A stretch of DNA of 55,984 bases from Ophiocordyceps camponoti-saundersi (nom. inval.) (GCA_003339415.1 PDHQ01000233.1:1-55984); one strand, 5' to 3'; shown: positions 22,166 through 34,799, numbered from the stretch's first letter. A program made the numbers and translations. The notes: generated from the sequence alone by a model not told the origin.

Positions 22166-23275
22166 GCTAATAAAGGAGAAGTATATAATAAAAATAATAA
22201 TAATAATAAGTTTAATAATAAAGATATACTTAAGCGGAAGATAACTTATATTTATAGCGGGGGTAAGGCAGGGGTAAAAGGAGAAAAATATTTAAAAAAG
22301 TTTAAGAAAATATCTTATCTAAAATAGGAGAAAATTATTTAATATAATCTTAATTAGTATATTACGTATTTCTAATTTTACTTAAAAGAGTATATATTTT
22401 ACGTTATTAAGGATAAGATATTTAATATTAAATATTAGCGCTTTAAGATTAAGGCTTTTTAATATAATTTTTATTAAAATAAAAAGGTAACTTATACGCT
22501 TATTTTTATTAATATATTAGGGAATCGATTTAACTATATAATAGTAGCGGAGGAGCTAAAATATATCTTTAACGCGATATATTATAAGGCTAGGTATATA
22601 ATAAAGAAAAATAAGTTAGCTTTATCTAAATAAGGGAGACTTAATATAGCTTAAATCGCCTAGTACTTAGCGGAGTTATTTATAATAATATTAACCGCTT
22701 ATATCTAAGAATATAAGCTTATAAGGATAAATAAGGTCTTTATTAAAGCTAGGGGGTAATATTAGGGTTTAATATAATAGCGATAAGCGCTACTAACTAC
22801 TAACTATTACGCTTTTAAAATAACTACCTTAGGAAAGGGCTTAGAACTGCTAAAGTCCTATCTTAATAAAAAGGGGTATCTTTATATAATAAGAAAAGGA
22901 GAACTTATAACGATATATTAGAAATTATCGTTATTATTTTATCTTCTCCTAGGAGATAAAAGGTATATCGAATAGGAGGTAGCGCTAATATATATATATA
23001 AGCGGGCAAAGAGAGTCCTATATAGCCTTATAAATAAGGAGTTTAAGCTATAAAAGGCGTTAATTTGCGAATATTTCGATATATATACTTTATATAGCGA
23101 AGTTAGCGCTTATAAGTATATTATAGTTAAGAAAATAAAGCGCGCTATAAAGGCGGAGAAGGCGGCTTAGGAGGAGACGGCGTAGGTGCTTTAGATTAAG
23201 AAGAAGTTACTAATAAGTTAAGAGTTAGGGATAAAACGCGCTTATAATAAAGATAAAGAAAATAAGGATATTTAA
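22166..23275 (+). pseudogene. Long antisense coding relic in gypsy B, part 2
   Basis: Continues part 1 on the plus strand but in the next frame (position mod 3 = 2 instead of 1), for about 345 codons. It starts with an Asn/Lys low-complexity run, has a GGKAGVKGEKYLKKFKK stretch near 22260-22300, then a globular-looking middle, and ends in a Lys/Glu/Ala-rich helix (IKAEKAAQEE-like text near 23150) before a stop at 23273-23275. The frame change near 22083-22166 may mark a lost intron, an indel, or two separate ORFs. Function unknown. Confidence 0.55.
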
Positions 23276-23379
23276 TAAGTTTATTAATCTAAATAGAATA
23301 AAAAGGCGCGATAAAAGTAAATATAAAAGTAAATAAAGTAATAAGTACGTAAATAAATAAATAAAGTAAATATATAAAG

Positions 23380-23560
23380 TTATAAGAATTATACTTTCTT
23401 ATATTTTTTTATTATTTTCTAAAATTTATTTATAAGTTATAATATATTCGTTATATTATTAATATTAACTTATTAGTTATACTCTAATAGCTATTATTTC
23501 TATTTAACTAGGAAATAAACCTTATTATTTAGTATTCTCTAGCTCTTAACTTTTTAGATT
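23380..23560 (-). pseudogene. pol: Chromodomain relic of gypsy B pol
   Basis: Minus-strand frame with (D)FKEDNKEQEIQKVKSQRIL...KVYFLVKQK (stops read as Gln, key words only). This fits the chromodomain pattern with acidic lead-in, V-x-x-ILDxR and YLVKWKG core. It marks the C-terminus of pol and makes gypsy B a chromovirus. Confidence 0.8.
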
Positions 23561-24900
23561 TCCTATTCCTTATTATCCTCCTTAAAATCTAATATAAAGA
23601 GAGAGGTAAATAAGTTTTAGAGGTCTTAGAGGTGCTAAAGTTTAAGGAGAGAGATATAAAAAATATCGTAAAGATAGGCGTATTTCGTAAGTAATACGAG
23701 GCGGTACGCTTAGGAGCTAATTTTCTAAAAAACGCGAAATAATCTTATATAATAAGGTAAGAGTTTCTTTTTCTTATTTTTAAATTTAATATTCTTAGTT
23801 AAGAGGCCTACTAAATCGCCTATCTTAAGTACTAAAAATATATAGTTTTTATTATAGTACTTCGCTTATTTTTTAGTAGCGTATCTTTAATAATTTGCTA
23901 AGTATTAGCGTAAATTTATTATTTTATTAATCTTAGCTTTAGCTTTAAGGTTTACTTTTAGAGAAGTATTTACGGAAATATAAAATTCTAAGTAATAATT
24001 ATAAAATACCTTATTAGGTAAGATTCCTATTATTAAGTATTTCGTATTATTAATCGTAAATTAAGTAATTAGTAATAGTTAAGGCTATAATATATATTTA
24101 TTATTAGTAAAATAACGGAGGTAATATTATATTACTTAGTTTATCCGTTCTATTTACTTATTAGTTTAGGGGTAAAATATAGTTAATAATTATTTCTTAA
24201 TTTTAAATAGAAGATAAAAGTTTAACTAAAAATAACTAGTAAATAAGCTACCCTTATCGGATATAATATTTTATAAAGGATTATAGCGAAGTTCTACCTC
24301 TTAGTAAAAAAGCTTAGCTAGGTCCTTTACTTTAATTATATCCGAAACTAAAAATAAGAGCGAAAATTTCGTAAATTAATTAATAATTATAAGGATATTA
24401 TTAACTTATTTATCTAGCTATATAAACTTTAGTAAACTAGTAATAAAGTTTAGAGATAGTTTAGCTTATAGTTATAATAAAATTAGTAATAAATCTAATT
24501 TATTATATAGGCGATATTTTTAAGAAGCGACCTTTTAGTAAACTTAGTAGGACCTAATATAAAATTTAATATCTTTATATATTACCTCCTAGTAGAATTT
24601 CTTAGTAAGGAGGTCTTAGGTATATTCTATACTAAAGTAACTTACTAATAAGTTATTATAATATAATAATAGTAATTCTTACTTTAAAGCTGCTTTTTAT
24701 AGTATTATAATATAATTTTTCTAATAGATAAGATTATTAGAGTTAACTATCTAAGGACCTTACTTTCCCCGTTAAGTCTCGTTAAGCTTAGTAGCTTTTT
24801 AGCGTTATAGCTGGAGATCTTCGCCTTAACTTCGCTATAGTAAAATAAAAAAGGGAGCTAATATATTAAGCTTTAAGGGGCGTTCTTACGTTATTACCTT
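23561..24900 (-). pseudogene. pol: Integrase relic of gypsy B
   Basis: One of the clearest relics. Reading right to left: the end of the zinc-binding module with IKFYIRSY-VY (Cys as Tyr) near 24510-24570; NFITSLLKF near 24420-24450; the catalytic region NIISDKGSLFTSYF at about 24240-24285 with its Asp intact; then a FYPQTNKQIERIN block near 24125-24175, matching HPQTDGQTERxN of gypsy integrases. Only RIP-type changes (His/Cys to Tyr, Gln to stop, Asp to Asn) separate it from the family pattern. Confidence 0.92.
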
Positions 24901-25247
24901 CTTTAAAATCTAGCCCTTAAGGCGTTAAGTTTAGCTTAAAGTTATTAAAACTTAATATAAAAAATATATAGCTATTTTAGGGTAAGGGTTTTAGTAGTTA
25001 GTTTAGTCTAACGCTATTATATACTTAACGTATAGTATATTATTAACTATTTTCTTATATAAAGTATTTAACTTTTCTATTATTAGGCTTATTTTAAATA
25101 TATATTACGGTTTTCTTAAAAAGCTATTAGTAAGGTTATTATAGCTTAGCTTATAAAAGATATAAAAATTAAAAAGTAATAAGTAAGTTACTTAATATTA
25201 TTAATAATAGTTTAAATTTAATTATTATATAATTAATTATAAGTTCG
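24901..25247 (-). pseudogene. pol: End of RNase H and connection to integrase, gypsy B
   Basis: Minus-strand frame with LLLFNFYIFYKLS-NN-L...FLRKP at about 25110-25175, matching the F-x-I-x-Y-x-PGK-N-x-ADALSRRP end of gypsy RNase H. The text joins the RNase H segment at 32560-32905 in frame once the copia element and one AGTAA copy are removed. Confidence 0.8.
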
Positions 25248-25252
25248 AGTAA
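25248..25252. repeat. Target-site duplication of the copia element (left)
   Basis: AGTAA, identical to 32555-32559. Confidence 0.85.
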
Positions 25253-25553
25253 TATTAAATAGTCTTTATATATATATATAGGTAAGAGAAAGTAAAGGTA
25301 ACCTAAATTAAGTATAATTAGAGATAGATACCCTTCCTTTATTATACGAGAAAGAGCGGCTATATAGCTAAATAATACTCTACTTCTATACCCTCCTTCT
25401 TCTTATCTAAGCTACCTCCTACCTCCTAAGTTATATAAGGTATAACTTAAGTAATAATATATATTTTATTAGAGGCTTCCCTATATCCGTGCTATCCTCT
25501 ATATATATATCGTATAATAGATATAAAGGGGTATAAAGAGATAATATCTAATA
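25253..25553 (-). repeat. 3' LTR of the copia element
   Basis: 301 bp matching 32255-32554. Both contain the (TA)n run near the left end and the CTACCTCCTACCTCC block. Confidence 0.93.
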
Positions 25554-26640
25554 CTTAACTTTTTTCTTTTTTATAAAAAGATATATTAAATAAAAAGATA
25601 TTATACGAAGAAAAAACTCCGTTTTCTTAAAAGGTAAACGTTTTTAAAGAAAAATAGTTATATAATATTAAATAAGTATATAATCGAAAAAATCTCTAAA
25701 GGTAAATAACGCCCGTAATACTATAATAAAAAAAAATAAAAAAAATAAGCTATTAGCTAAAAAATAAAAGTTAGGTTATTATATAATTTAACTTATAATA
25801 TATTTTTATAAAATTTTACTATAAAAGTCTCTTATAATTATAATACTAAGAAAAATAAGTAGAAAACTAACTTTCTATAACTTTATATTAAAAATACTAA
25901 AAAATATTACGAAAAATAGGAATTAAAAATCGGATTCTACCGCCTCTTACCGCCTTTAAAGGGGTATAAAAACCCCTCCTCGCTCCCTCTCTCTCTCTCT
26001 CTCTTTCTCTTCCTTTTTTCTTTCTTTCTTCTTTAAGCTAATTAATAAAGATAATAACGATAACTAAAAAGATTTTTAATAAAAATTAATAAATTATATA
26101 ATATACTTAAGTTATTTTTATTAATAGTTATTAGTTATATAATATACCTCCCTATTCTAATAGCGTTATAGCTTATTAACCTAAGTTTTATTAAGTTTAT
26201 ATACCTTATAGTAAGGAGAATAACTAGCGCTTTATATAATAAATATCCTTAAATATAAAAAAAAAGGTCTAGCTATTATATAATAGTAATATTAATAAGA
26301 GAGTAGTAAGCAGAGATCTAACTAATAGTTATATTATTATCCGATATCTTTATTTATTTTAATAATATTTAGAATCTTAAGCGTATTAAAGCTATTATTA
26401 TCTAATACTTAAATTATTTTCTAGTAATTTTATTTATAAGTTATAGCAAGGTAATAATAAAATTATAGTATATTTATACTAAAAATCCTTATTTATTTAA
26501 TATATATTAGATAAATAGTAATAAGGCTTATATTACTTATATATAGCGGTTTTATATAATAAAATATTTTTTCGTATAATAAGGCTAAGCGTTATAAACT
26601 CCTAAGCTAATACCTTATACTTTAGTAACTACTTTTATTA
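25554..26640 (-). other. 3' region of the copia element with a (CT)n tract
   Basis: No coding relic recognised. 25966-26035 is notable on the plus strand: GGTATAAAAACCCC followed by a perfect (CT)n run and a longer pyrimidine tract. On the minus (element sense) strand this is a long GA-rich polypurine tract some 400 bp from the 3' LTR. Confidence 0.5.
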
Positions 26641-27399
26641 AGTTGCCCGATAGCTAGCGGCGGGGATAGGTAATAATAATACTAAGTAAAGCGCCTCCTA
26701 ATACGGAGGAGTATATTATTATTTTAGATAACGAGTAGTAGGGGGCGGGGGTAGAAAAGAAGTAGTAATAAGGTTAGACGATAAGGAAAAAGAAAAAGAA
26801 AAAAAATTAAAAGAAAAGAAAAAAAATTAAGCGTTTAGGACTTATAGCTTTACTTTTTTTTAAAAAAAATAAAGCGTAAAGATTAAATAATACCTAGAAA
26901 GAATTAATAGTAATTTTCGTATAAAAATAATAGAAAAAAAATATAAAAATATAAAAAAAATAGGAAAGTAAAAATAAAGAGTTAGATAAAGTAAAGATAT
27001 AAGAAAAAAAAAGTATAAATCTTATATAACTTAGGTAAGTTATTAAATAGTAGCTTTAATCCGTAACTTATAAAAATTTATAAAAATAAAAGTTAATAAG
27101 GTTAAGTTAAGGCTATCCTTAATATAAGCGTTAGCTAGGTTATTTTTATTATTAATCTATTATATTTCTAAAATTTCCTTACGCTTATATAACTTATAAA
27201 TAGCTATAATATTAATTATTAGCTATTTTTCTATTATTAAGCTAAGCCTTACTAAGTAGTTATATAATAAACGTAAGTTTATATAAAGAATAAGGGGGAT
27301 TAGAGGCGTGCTTAAGGATTATATAATAGCTTAAATAGTTAAGTAAAAAGCTAGGCTAATATTAACGCTATTTACTATATTATAAAATTCACTTATTAG

Positions 27400-28640
27400 G
27401 ATACTTTAAATAACCTTTTTATATTTTATAAAAGTTTAATAAAAGATATTACCTTATACGATAAATAAGTTAAAAGACCGGTCTTTCTTATTAAGGATAA
27501 TTAAAATACTAAGCTATAAGATAAGGTTTTTATTATTTGCAAATAACCCGTTTATAAAAATAAATAGTTTTATATAAGATAAGTTAAGTAAAATAAACTA
27601 TAAACCGTAAGTAATATTATTAATTTATTATTAAATATATTTATTAAGGGCTAAAATATCCTATAAGGAAGGATTAATTACTTAAGCGGCTACCGTAAGG
27701 TTATATAACGCCTCTAGTTAATAGGTAGAAATAATATATACTCCTTAGGCTCGCTAGCTAATAAAGTCCTATAAGGTAGTATCGGCGGTTAAGTTAATAA
27801 CGTAGAGGCTTTTTACTTATCTTTTCTATATAAGGATAATATTATTCGATTCGCGCGTAATATAATTACTATTAAAGTTAATAGATAAGCTATTAGTAAG
27901 GAATATTTTAAGCTTTATATAAAGCTTTGCCTATTTTAACTTATTTTCCTTAAGTTTAAAAAATATATTAAACGTAAAAAAGAATATATCGTTTATTTAT
28001 AAGCTTATTATTCTAAATAAGTTAGGGCCGGCTATTATAAATAAAAGATATAAATCGTATAATAAGGGCGTTATATAAAAGTTCGTATAATAATAATTAT
28101 AATATATCTTAAACTAGTATAATTTTAATTTTACTAGCTTATATAGCGGCTTTTTAATATATAAAAAAGTATAAGGTAAATATTAATCTTATAATTTTTT
28201 AGGAAAGTACGCGTATATTATATAACTTAAAAGATTAGTAGATTATATATACGCTTATATAATATTTTATAGTTTACTTTAGTAGTTATATAACTTTATA
28301 AAGGTAGGTTTAAGGGTAAAAAGAAGGCGCTATAATATATATAGAATTATAGGTAATTATATAAGGATTTCCTTTTTACTATTATCTTTATAGCTTTAAA
28401 TAACTAGGCGGGATTTTTCGTAAAAGCTATCGTTTAAGTTTTTTATTTCTTATATAAGACGCGTCTTAAAAATATATTTTATAAGGTTTAAGGAAAAGTT
28501 ATATCGGATAAAGGTAAAGACTTCCTATATAAAAAGGGTATTAATTTCCTTACGGTTAGAGGCCTTAAATAATTATCCTAAGGTAATAATAATACCTTAT
28601 TATTATAATTATATAGTAAGTATATAGTTATCTTTTTCCT
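27400..28640 (-). pseudogene. pol: Reverse transcriptase relic of the copia element
   Basis: Minus-strand reading of 28640 to about 28170 gives EINTLFI-EVF (motif of the copia RT start: E-I-x-x-L-x-x-x-G-V-F), then the very recognisable YEKSRLVI (28399-28423), a Y-D/N-KKEIL segment, and later AYI-ST and a YFPKKL-like end (L-P-K-E-L in the family). Interruptions are TAA/TAG only. The following 27.4-27.9 kb should hold the RT end and RNase H; I see only weak matches there. Confidence 0.82.
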
Positions 28641-31600
28641 TTATAGTAATAAATATAAAGGGAAAAGCTTTATATAAGTTTTTATTATATAGGGGCATAA
28701 TCGGGATTTCGAACTATACTTTTTTCTCTATAAATATAATAAGGAGGGAGCGGAGATAGGGTTTAACTTATATTATACGAAGTTTAGTTAGTCTTATAAG
28801 AAGTTTAAGGATAATATCCTAGCTATCGAAACTAGAAATACGGAAAAGACCTTATTATTTATTTTTTTTATATTAAATAAAAACTTCGCTTTAAAAAAGA
28901 AGCGATAAAATATTATATAAGTTAAGTTTATTTTAAGTATAGAAAGTGCGTAAAATATCCGCTTAAGCCTTAATTTATTATACCTATTTTATAGCGCGCT
29001 AAATTACTTAGGCTCTTATAGTAATATTAGGGGCCGGGGGCGAGTTATATAAAATATAAAAGTAAGCGCTAAAAACGAGAAATATTAAGATAAGGCTATC
29101 TAGTCTAGCTATATCGTTAATAGCTTTAATAGCTATCTAAAAAATAGTTATATTATTAATTTTAATATTAATTTCTTATCGTAAAATATTATACGCCCGC
29201 TTAAAAAGGGCGTATATATATTTAAGCTTATTAATTACCTAATACGCTTTAATAAGCATTTTTTTATATATAATACTAAGTAGTTTCGTATTCGTACGAA
29301 ACTCTAAAAAGGAAAAGTTAGTCCTAATATTATAGGAGATAATATCTAGTAAGCTTTAGTATATATAAATCTAGCACTTATATAAGGCGTTCTAAGCGTT
29401 TATTATTAATATATTTTATACAAAGGCGGCGGCTTAGAAAGATATAGCTTCGTTAATAGCATATAGGACCGGCCTACTATTAAGGTAAAAAATATCGATA
29501 ACTAGCGAGTAGTTAAAGTTATAGTTATCTTTAAAAGAGAATTTAAATTACTAAGGTTTTAAGTTATATAATTAATATTAATAATATAAATATTAAATTA
29601 ACTTAAAAGCTATAAGGGTTATATTTAAAAAATTAGCCTTTTTTAGTAAGTTATAAAGTTATTATATATAAGGGTAGCTAAAATATTAGTAAAGTTATTA
29701 TAACTCTTATTCTATATAGTATAATATAGACTCTTACTTTAAGATATTAAAGAATAGATATCCCTATTTCCTAATAATAGGAACTATTATATTATTATAT
29801 TATATAATAATATCCTTTATATTATTGTAAAAGGTACGAAGGCGGTTAATATCTTTAAGATAGAAAAGAAATAAGGTAGAAATATTAAGAATATAATAAA
29901 GGACTTTGCCGAGGGGGTTTCGTATAATAATAATTCCGATTAGCTTAGTAAATTCTAAGAAGCTAAAACGGATTATATTCTTAGTTAGGGTTTAATTAAT
30001 AATTATATAAGGGTATTCTTAAATATAAGCTTCTATTTATAGTTTACTTATAGTTAAGATTTACGTAGCTTTTATATTTTAAAGCTTACCTTAATACGTT
30101 ATATAATATATATCGGAAAAGAGGAATTATTCCGCGGGAACTACTAAGGCCTTTAGTTAGTAGATATTATCGCTAGTAAGGCGGTATATATAAGCCGCTA
30201 TAATAAAAAATAAAACCGCGTTTTTACCGCTAACGATTTCTTTTTTAATATCGGAGTTTTTATTATATAATTATAAAAACTAAGAATCTTATTTATTAAA
30301 ATTTTCGTATAATAGGAGGAATACGCTAAATTCTTCCTCTATAAGGGGGTTCTAGCTAATTTCTTTATAATTAATAAAGTACTACTTATATACGCGTTAG
30401 ATATTATCTAACTTATAGTTCGTAAACTAATATCTTTCCTTTTTATATATAAAATACCTTCGTATTATATAAAGTTAGAATTAGCGTTATTATAAGGAAA
30501 AATATTATATAGGGGTAATTATTATTAGCAGAGAGTAAAAAAAGATTATTCGGGGTTTATATAATACTTATTATAATTAAGGTAGCGTTATTCGATAAAG
30601 AACTAATTAGTAGTTTTATCTATAGCGATAGTAAGAGAGGAATAGAGGCGATTAATAAATATTTTATACGATATATCTTAGAATATTATAGCTAATTTAA
30701 GTTTTAAAACGCTATAATAAGCTTATATAATAATAGTAAAAAGTTACTTTTCTCCTTAATAGTTAAGTTTAAGAGCTTATTAAATAAGTTAAAGTTTATT
30801 AAGGAAGGTATTAAGTAAATTTATTATAATTTTATCGGGGTTTTCTTATTATATAATATTAAAAAAAAGAGTAGTTTAATCTATTTAGTATAACGAATAG
30901 TTTATATAAGTATTAAAGTATATATCTAAAAAAGTATAAATTTTATCTTACTATTTATTTAATTTAATAAAGTATAAATAATAATCCTAAGCTTTATCTA
31001 AAAAGATATTTAGAAAAATAGCGTAAAATTAATCTTTTATTATATTAATATAGAAGTAATAGCTAATAAAAATCCTAGCCTTATCGATTAGTATATTATA
31101 TAGCTACCTTATATAGTTTTAATCTTTTCGCTAACTTTTAAAAAAGGCGGTAACCTTATTTAGGGAGATTAGTTTATTTACTATTTCTTATATTAGTAGT
31201 AATATATAAACTTATATAATACCTATTAAGGCTTAATTTATCGGTTCCGGGAAAGTTTAAGTTAGAGTTACTAAAAGTAGCTATATATTTAAGTTATATA
31301 AAGTAGTTAACTTTTACGTATAGGTTATATAAAATAGGGGTTCGGCTAAGATATTTTATAATAGCTATATTAAGATATATCTTAACTTAGAGGGCTATAC
31401 TAAGTATAAAGCTTATATTATATAATCTAAAAAAGTTAGTTTAGAAAAAGGGGGGTAATCTAATTATAAAGAAAGGGCTTTTTATAAGTTAAGGGGTAAA
31501 ATATTTTCTAGTTTAGTCTTAAGGAGTCGTATAAAGCGTTTAATTAATATACTATTTTTAATAAGCGGGATATATCGTATAATTATAATTTAAGTTAGTT

Positions 31601-32254
31601 CTTCTAAGAATATATAGTAAATATATTTTAGCTAATAGTAAGTTTATCCTTAAAGTTCTAATTAGATTATATAAAGAAAATTATCCTTATAAAAGTTAAA
31701 GTAAATAATATTATATATCTACTAAGTAATAAATATTATTAATTTAACCTTATTAGGAGGTTATATAAAGTTAGGTTATATATCTTAATAAATTAAGTTT
31801 ATATTTTAAGTTTAGATATAAGGGTTAATTTTACTTTTTTCTATTATTTTATTATATAAAGCTAAAATCTTATTTATTACCGTTATTATAATTAATATAT
31901 TTACTACTTCCTATTTAACTTCTAAAGTTATAAAAGCTATATTATCGTTATTACGTTTCTAGAACGCTATTAAAAGTAATATTATATAACTAGTAAAAAG
32001 TACTAAGCTAAATATAGCTTTTTAGTAAAGACTTTATTATTAGTAGATATTATATATTACCTTAATCTTTTAGTCTTAATAGTAGCACCGGGTAAAAATA
32101 GCTTTTTAGTAAGAACTAGTATTAAGAAGTAAAGTAAAAGTATAAGTATTAGTTAATAGCGGGCATAGGGGCTTTTTAATATCGTATAATACTTATTTTA
32201 TTATTTTAGCTAATTTATAGTTAACTAATAATAATTAATATAATTACTAATTAA
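28641..32254 (-). pseudogene. gag, protease and integrase region of the copia element
   Basis: By position this 3.6 kb must hold the 5' coding part of the copia polyprotein. A minus-strand frame near 29200-29460 is readable for about 85 codons, with helix-like Lys/Arg/Ala-containing text, but I could not identify an integrase triad or a zinc knuckle with confidence. Treat internal domain borders as unknown. Confidence 0.5.
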
Positions 32255-32554
32255 TATTAAGTAATTTTTATATATATATATAGGTAAGAGAAAGTAAAGG
32301 TAACTTAAATTAAGTATAATTAGAGATAGATACCTTTCCTTTATTATATAAGGAAGAGTAGCTATATAGCTAGATAATACTCTACTTCTATACCCTCTTT
32401 CTTCTTATCTAAGCTACCTCCTACCTCCTAAGTTATATAAGGTATAACTTAGGTAGTAATATATATTTCGTTAGAGGCTTCCCTATATCTATACTATTCT
32501 CTATATATATATCGTATAGTAAATATAAAGGGGTATAGAGAGATAATATTTAAT
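32255..32554 (-). repeat. 5' LTR of the copia element
   Basis: 300 bp, direct repeat of 25253-25553. Confidence 0.93.
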
Positions 32555-32559
32555 AAGTA
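32555..32559. repeat. Target-site duplication of the copia element (right)
   Basis: AGTAA, identical to 25248-25252. Confidence 0.85.
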
Positions 32560-32907
32560 ATTTAAGATTACCGTAACTAGGAATATTAATCTTTTTATAT
32601 AATAGCGCTAATATTTAAAAAATTTAATAATAGCGAAAAATTTTTTTTAGCTATTATATAATAGATTTTAAGGCTATTAAATTTCTATAACTAGTAAATA
32701 ATAATAGGATATTATTTTTAATTATTATATTATAAGAGGATATTAGCTATAATAAAGTTTAATATATTAGTTTTAATATATATTTATTTCTTAAAATTAA
32801 AATATATAAGTAGCGGGGCTTTAGCGAATATTTCCTTAAGTTTTAGAAAAGCTAACTATTAAAGTAAGTTAAGTTTATATTAATTAGGTTTCTTACTATT
32901 TTCGCTC
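32560..32907 (-). pseudogene. pol: RNase H relic of gypsy B (between LINE and copia)
   Basis: Minus-strand frame LAFLKLKEIFAKAPLLIYF (about 32780-32840), matching the AFxxLKxxFxxAPxLxxFD start of gypsy RNase H. It is followed by IKTNILNFIIANILL, where LETDASDxAxGxxLxQ is expected (Asp to Asn). It is preceded by KGSENGKKP-type text at the edge of the LINE insertion, which continues the end of RT at 39721. Confidence 0.88.
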
Positions 32908-32921
32908 CTTTTAAGTATATT
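32908..32921. repeat. 14-bp target duplication of the LINE (left)
   Basis: CTTTTAAGTATATT, identical to 39707-39720. Confidence 0.88.
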
Positions 32922-33300
32922 TATTTATTTATTATAATACTTTAGAGGCTATAAAAGTAGCTGCTAAAACCTCGGCAGTAAGTCGAGTAAGAAAAACCCT
33001 CCTAAAAGAGGTAAAACCCCCCGCTATATAATAGGACCGCGTCTAGCTTAGGGCCGGGCTAGGCGCTTTACGCGTATAAAGAAAGTAACTATTAGTTACG
33101 GTAATACTATATAATATAAGGAAAGATAAGAAAAGATAGATAAGATAAGGAAAAGATAATAGTAGCGGCGGTATATATTACCTATATATACTAGTATATA
33201 CCTCCCTAGCTTCTAAGTATATATTACTTAACCCTTAAGTATATAGCTATATACCTTCTTTACGTATAGTATATACTTAAGTATATACCTCTTTTTTAAG
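32922..33300 (-). other. LINE 3' untranslated region and tail
   Basis: Defined by homology to the independent fragment at 17851-18202. Contains the tail at the left edge and a short perfect 8-bp inverted repeat just beyond it (33303-33310 and 33326-33333, TTCCTAAT/ATTAGGAA). Confidence 0.75.
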
Positions 33301-33570
33301 CTTTCCTAATCGGGAAGCCTTCTTAATTAGGAAGTTAGTTTTTATAAATTAGTAACTTAAAGCCTAAAAGTATATAAAAAAGAGGGGGGTTACTTTTATT
33401 AGTATAAGTAGGCCGTTATTATTTTATTATTTTTTAGTAATTTTAATTATATAAATAATTCTTAGCGCGCGTAATTAGTTCGTAGCTAACTTATATTAAA
33501 ATAAAATACCCGCTAAACTTAACTTTTTTTAAGCGATATTTTATACGGGGTATATTAATATACTTATTAG

Positions 33571-34593
33571 CTTTAAGGATCTTTATTAAGTATAAAAAAG
33601 TAAGTACTTAGCCCTAATATATATTTATATTTACTAATAATTAGAGTAAACTATCTAAGCGCGGCTTATATTAAATATATAAATAATCGTACTAGGTATT
33701 AGCTAATTAATAATCTCGCTATAGCTAAGGCTATTTATACTATAGTTAAGGTTACCTACTAGCTAAGCTTCGATTATAACGCCTAAATAATAAGTAATAT
33801 TAAGGTTATATTAAGTTTATAGTAAGTCCTATATTAATAAGTATAATAGAAAAATATAATTTAGTATATTAAAGAGATACGCGCTATCGCGTATTATAAT
33901 AATATTTATATTAATTAAGTTATATAAGCGGCTACTAGCTATATACCGCTTTAAAGCTTATAGCCTCTTATTATTAGGAAAGACCTTATTATTAAAATAA
34001 CTAAAAGTTTAACTAGCGCTAACTAACTTATCGCTATTATATTAGCTTAAATATAAAAATAGCGTATCTTTTATATATAAATAATTAACTTTTTTAAATA
34101 ATTAATTAAAAAGCTATACTATATTCGCCGCGCTATTAAGAATAATATACGCTTATAAGGGAGCCCCTTTTTTACTAATTATTCTCCTATCCTCTATATT
34201 TTACCTCCTATTCTTAGTTCCGCTTCCGCTTTAATACTTATTAAGTTTAAGTTTAAGTTAAAGGCCGATAAGCTTAGTAAGCTTAAGACTACTTTTACCT
34301 TAAGCGTTAAAATTACCCCCGCTACTAAGAAAAATACTATTAACGCTTATACCGTAACCGCGCCGCCTTCTTATAAGGAGATCCCTAATCTTATTTAAGA
34401 TAGTTTAGTTAATAATATATTTAGTAATAAAAACTTTATAATACCGGTTAATAATTATATTATATTTAGTAAAGAGGAGAAGCTATTAGTAAAAAAAAAG
34501 TAAATAGCTTTAATTTATACTTATAATTATAGTTAAAGTTAAGGCCGCGGCTAAGGCCGCGGCTAAGGCCGTAGCTATAGTAAGCGTAGTTAG
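33571..34593 (+). pseudogene. Antisense Gag-like coding relic within the LINE
   Basis: A plus-strand frame of about 340 codons, antisense to the LINE. Its last ~160 codons have very few stops and normal protein composition: a Lys/Leu helix (LKADKLSKLK), a Ser/Thr/Pro-rich stretch, then YNYSQSQGRGQGRGQGRSY with a threefold Gly-Arg-Gly-Gln repeat near 34540-34575. Retrotransposon Gag proteins often end in such basic RG-rich tails. The minus-strand reading here is dense with stops. It may be an inserted fragment of another element or an antisense ORF of the LINE. I see no borders. Confidence 0.45.
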
Positions 34594-34799
34594 TTTTATA
34601 TTTCGTATAGTTAAGTTAATATTTTATATATAGTTAAAATAGTTTAGCTTCGGGGCTAGGTAAGTAACTAATAAGATAAATAATAAAATTATCGCTATAA
34701 AGCGGTTTTTATATATTTATTATAAGGCTAAAAGCCCTATCTTTTTTATTTATTTTATTTTCGTAAAATAATATTATAAAGTTAAATTAGCGTAATTAT

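Larger units (their letters stand above)
25253..32554 (-). mobile_element. Ty1/copia retrotransposon nested in gypsy B
   Basis: 7302 bp with two ~300-bp LTRs (25253-25553 and 32255-32554) and a 5-bp duplication AGTAA. LTR termini read TATT...AATA, consistent with the usual TGTT...CA after RIP. A copia-type reverse transcriptase relic is read on the minus strand (28.1-28.6 kb), so the right-hand LTR is the 5' LTR. A purine run directly upstream of the 3' LTR on the minus strand (25560-25572, AAAAAAGAAAAAAG) fits a polypurine tract. The whole element is inserted in the RNase H segment of gypsy B. Confidence 0.93.

Noticed and set aside
33303..33333. 8-bp perfect inverted repeat TTCCTAAT/ATTAGGAA as a transposon terminus or terminator
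   Set aside because: A single short AT-rich inverted repeat is expected by chance here, and no partner end was found.
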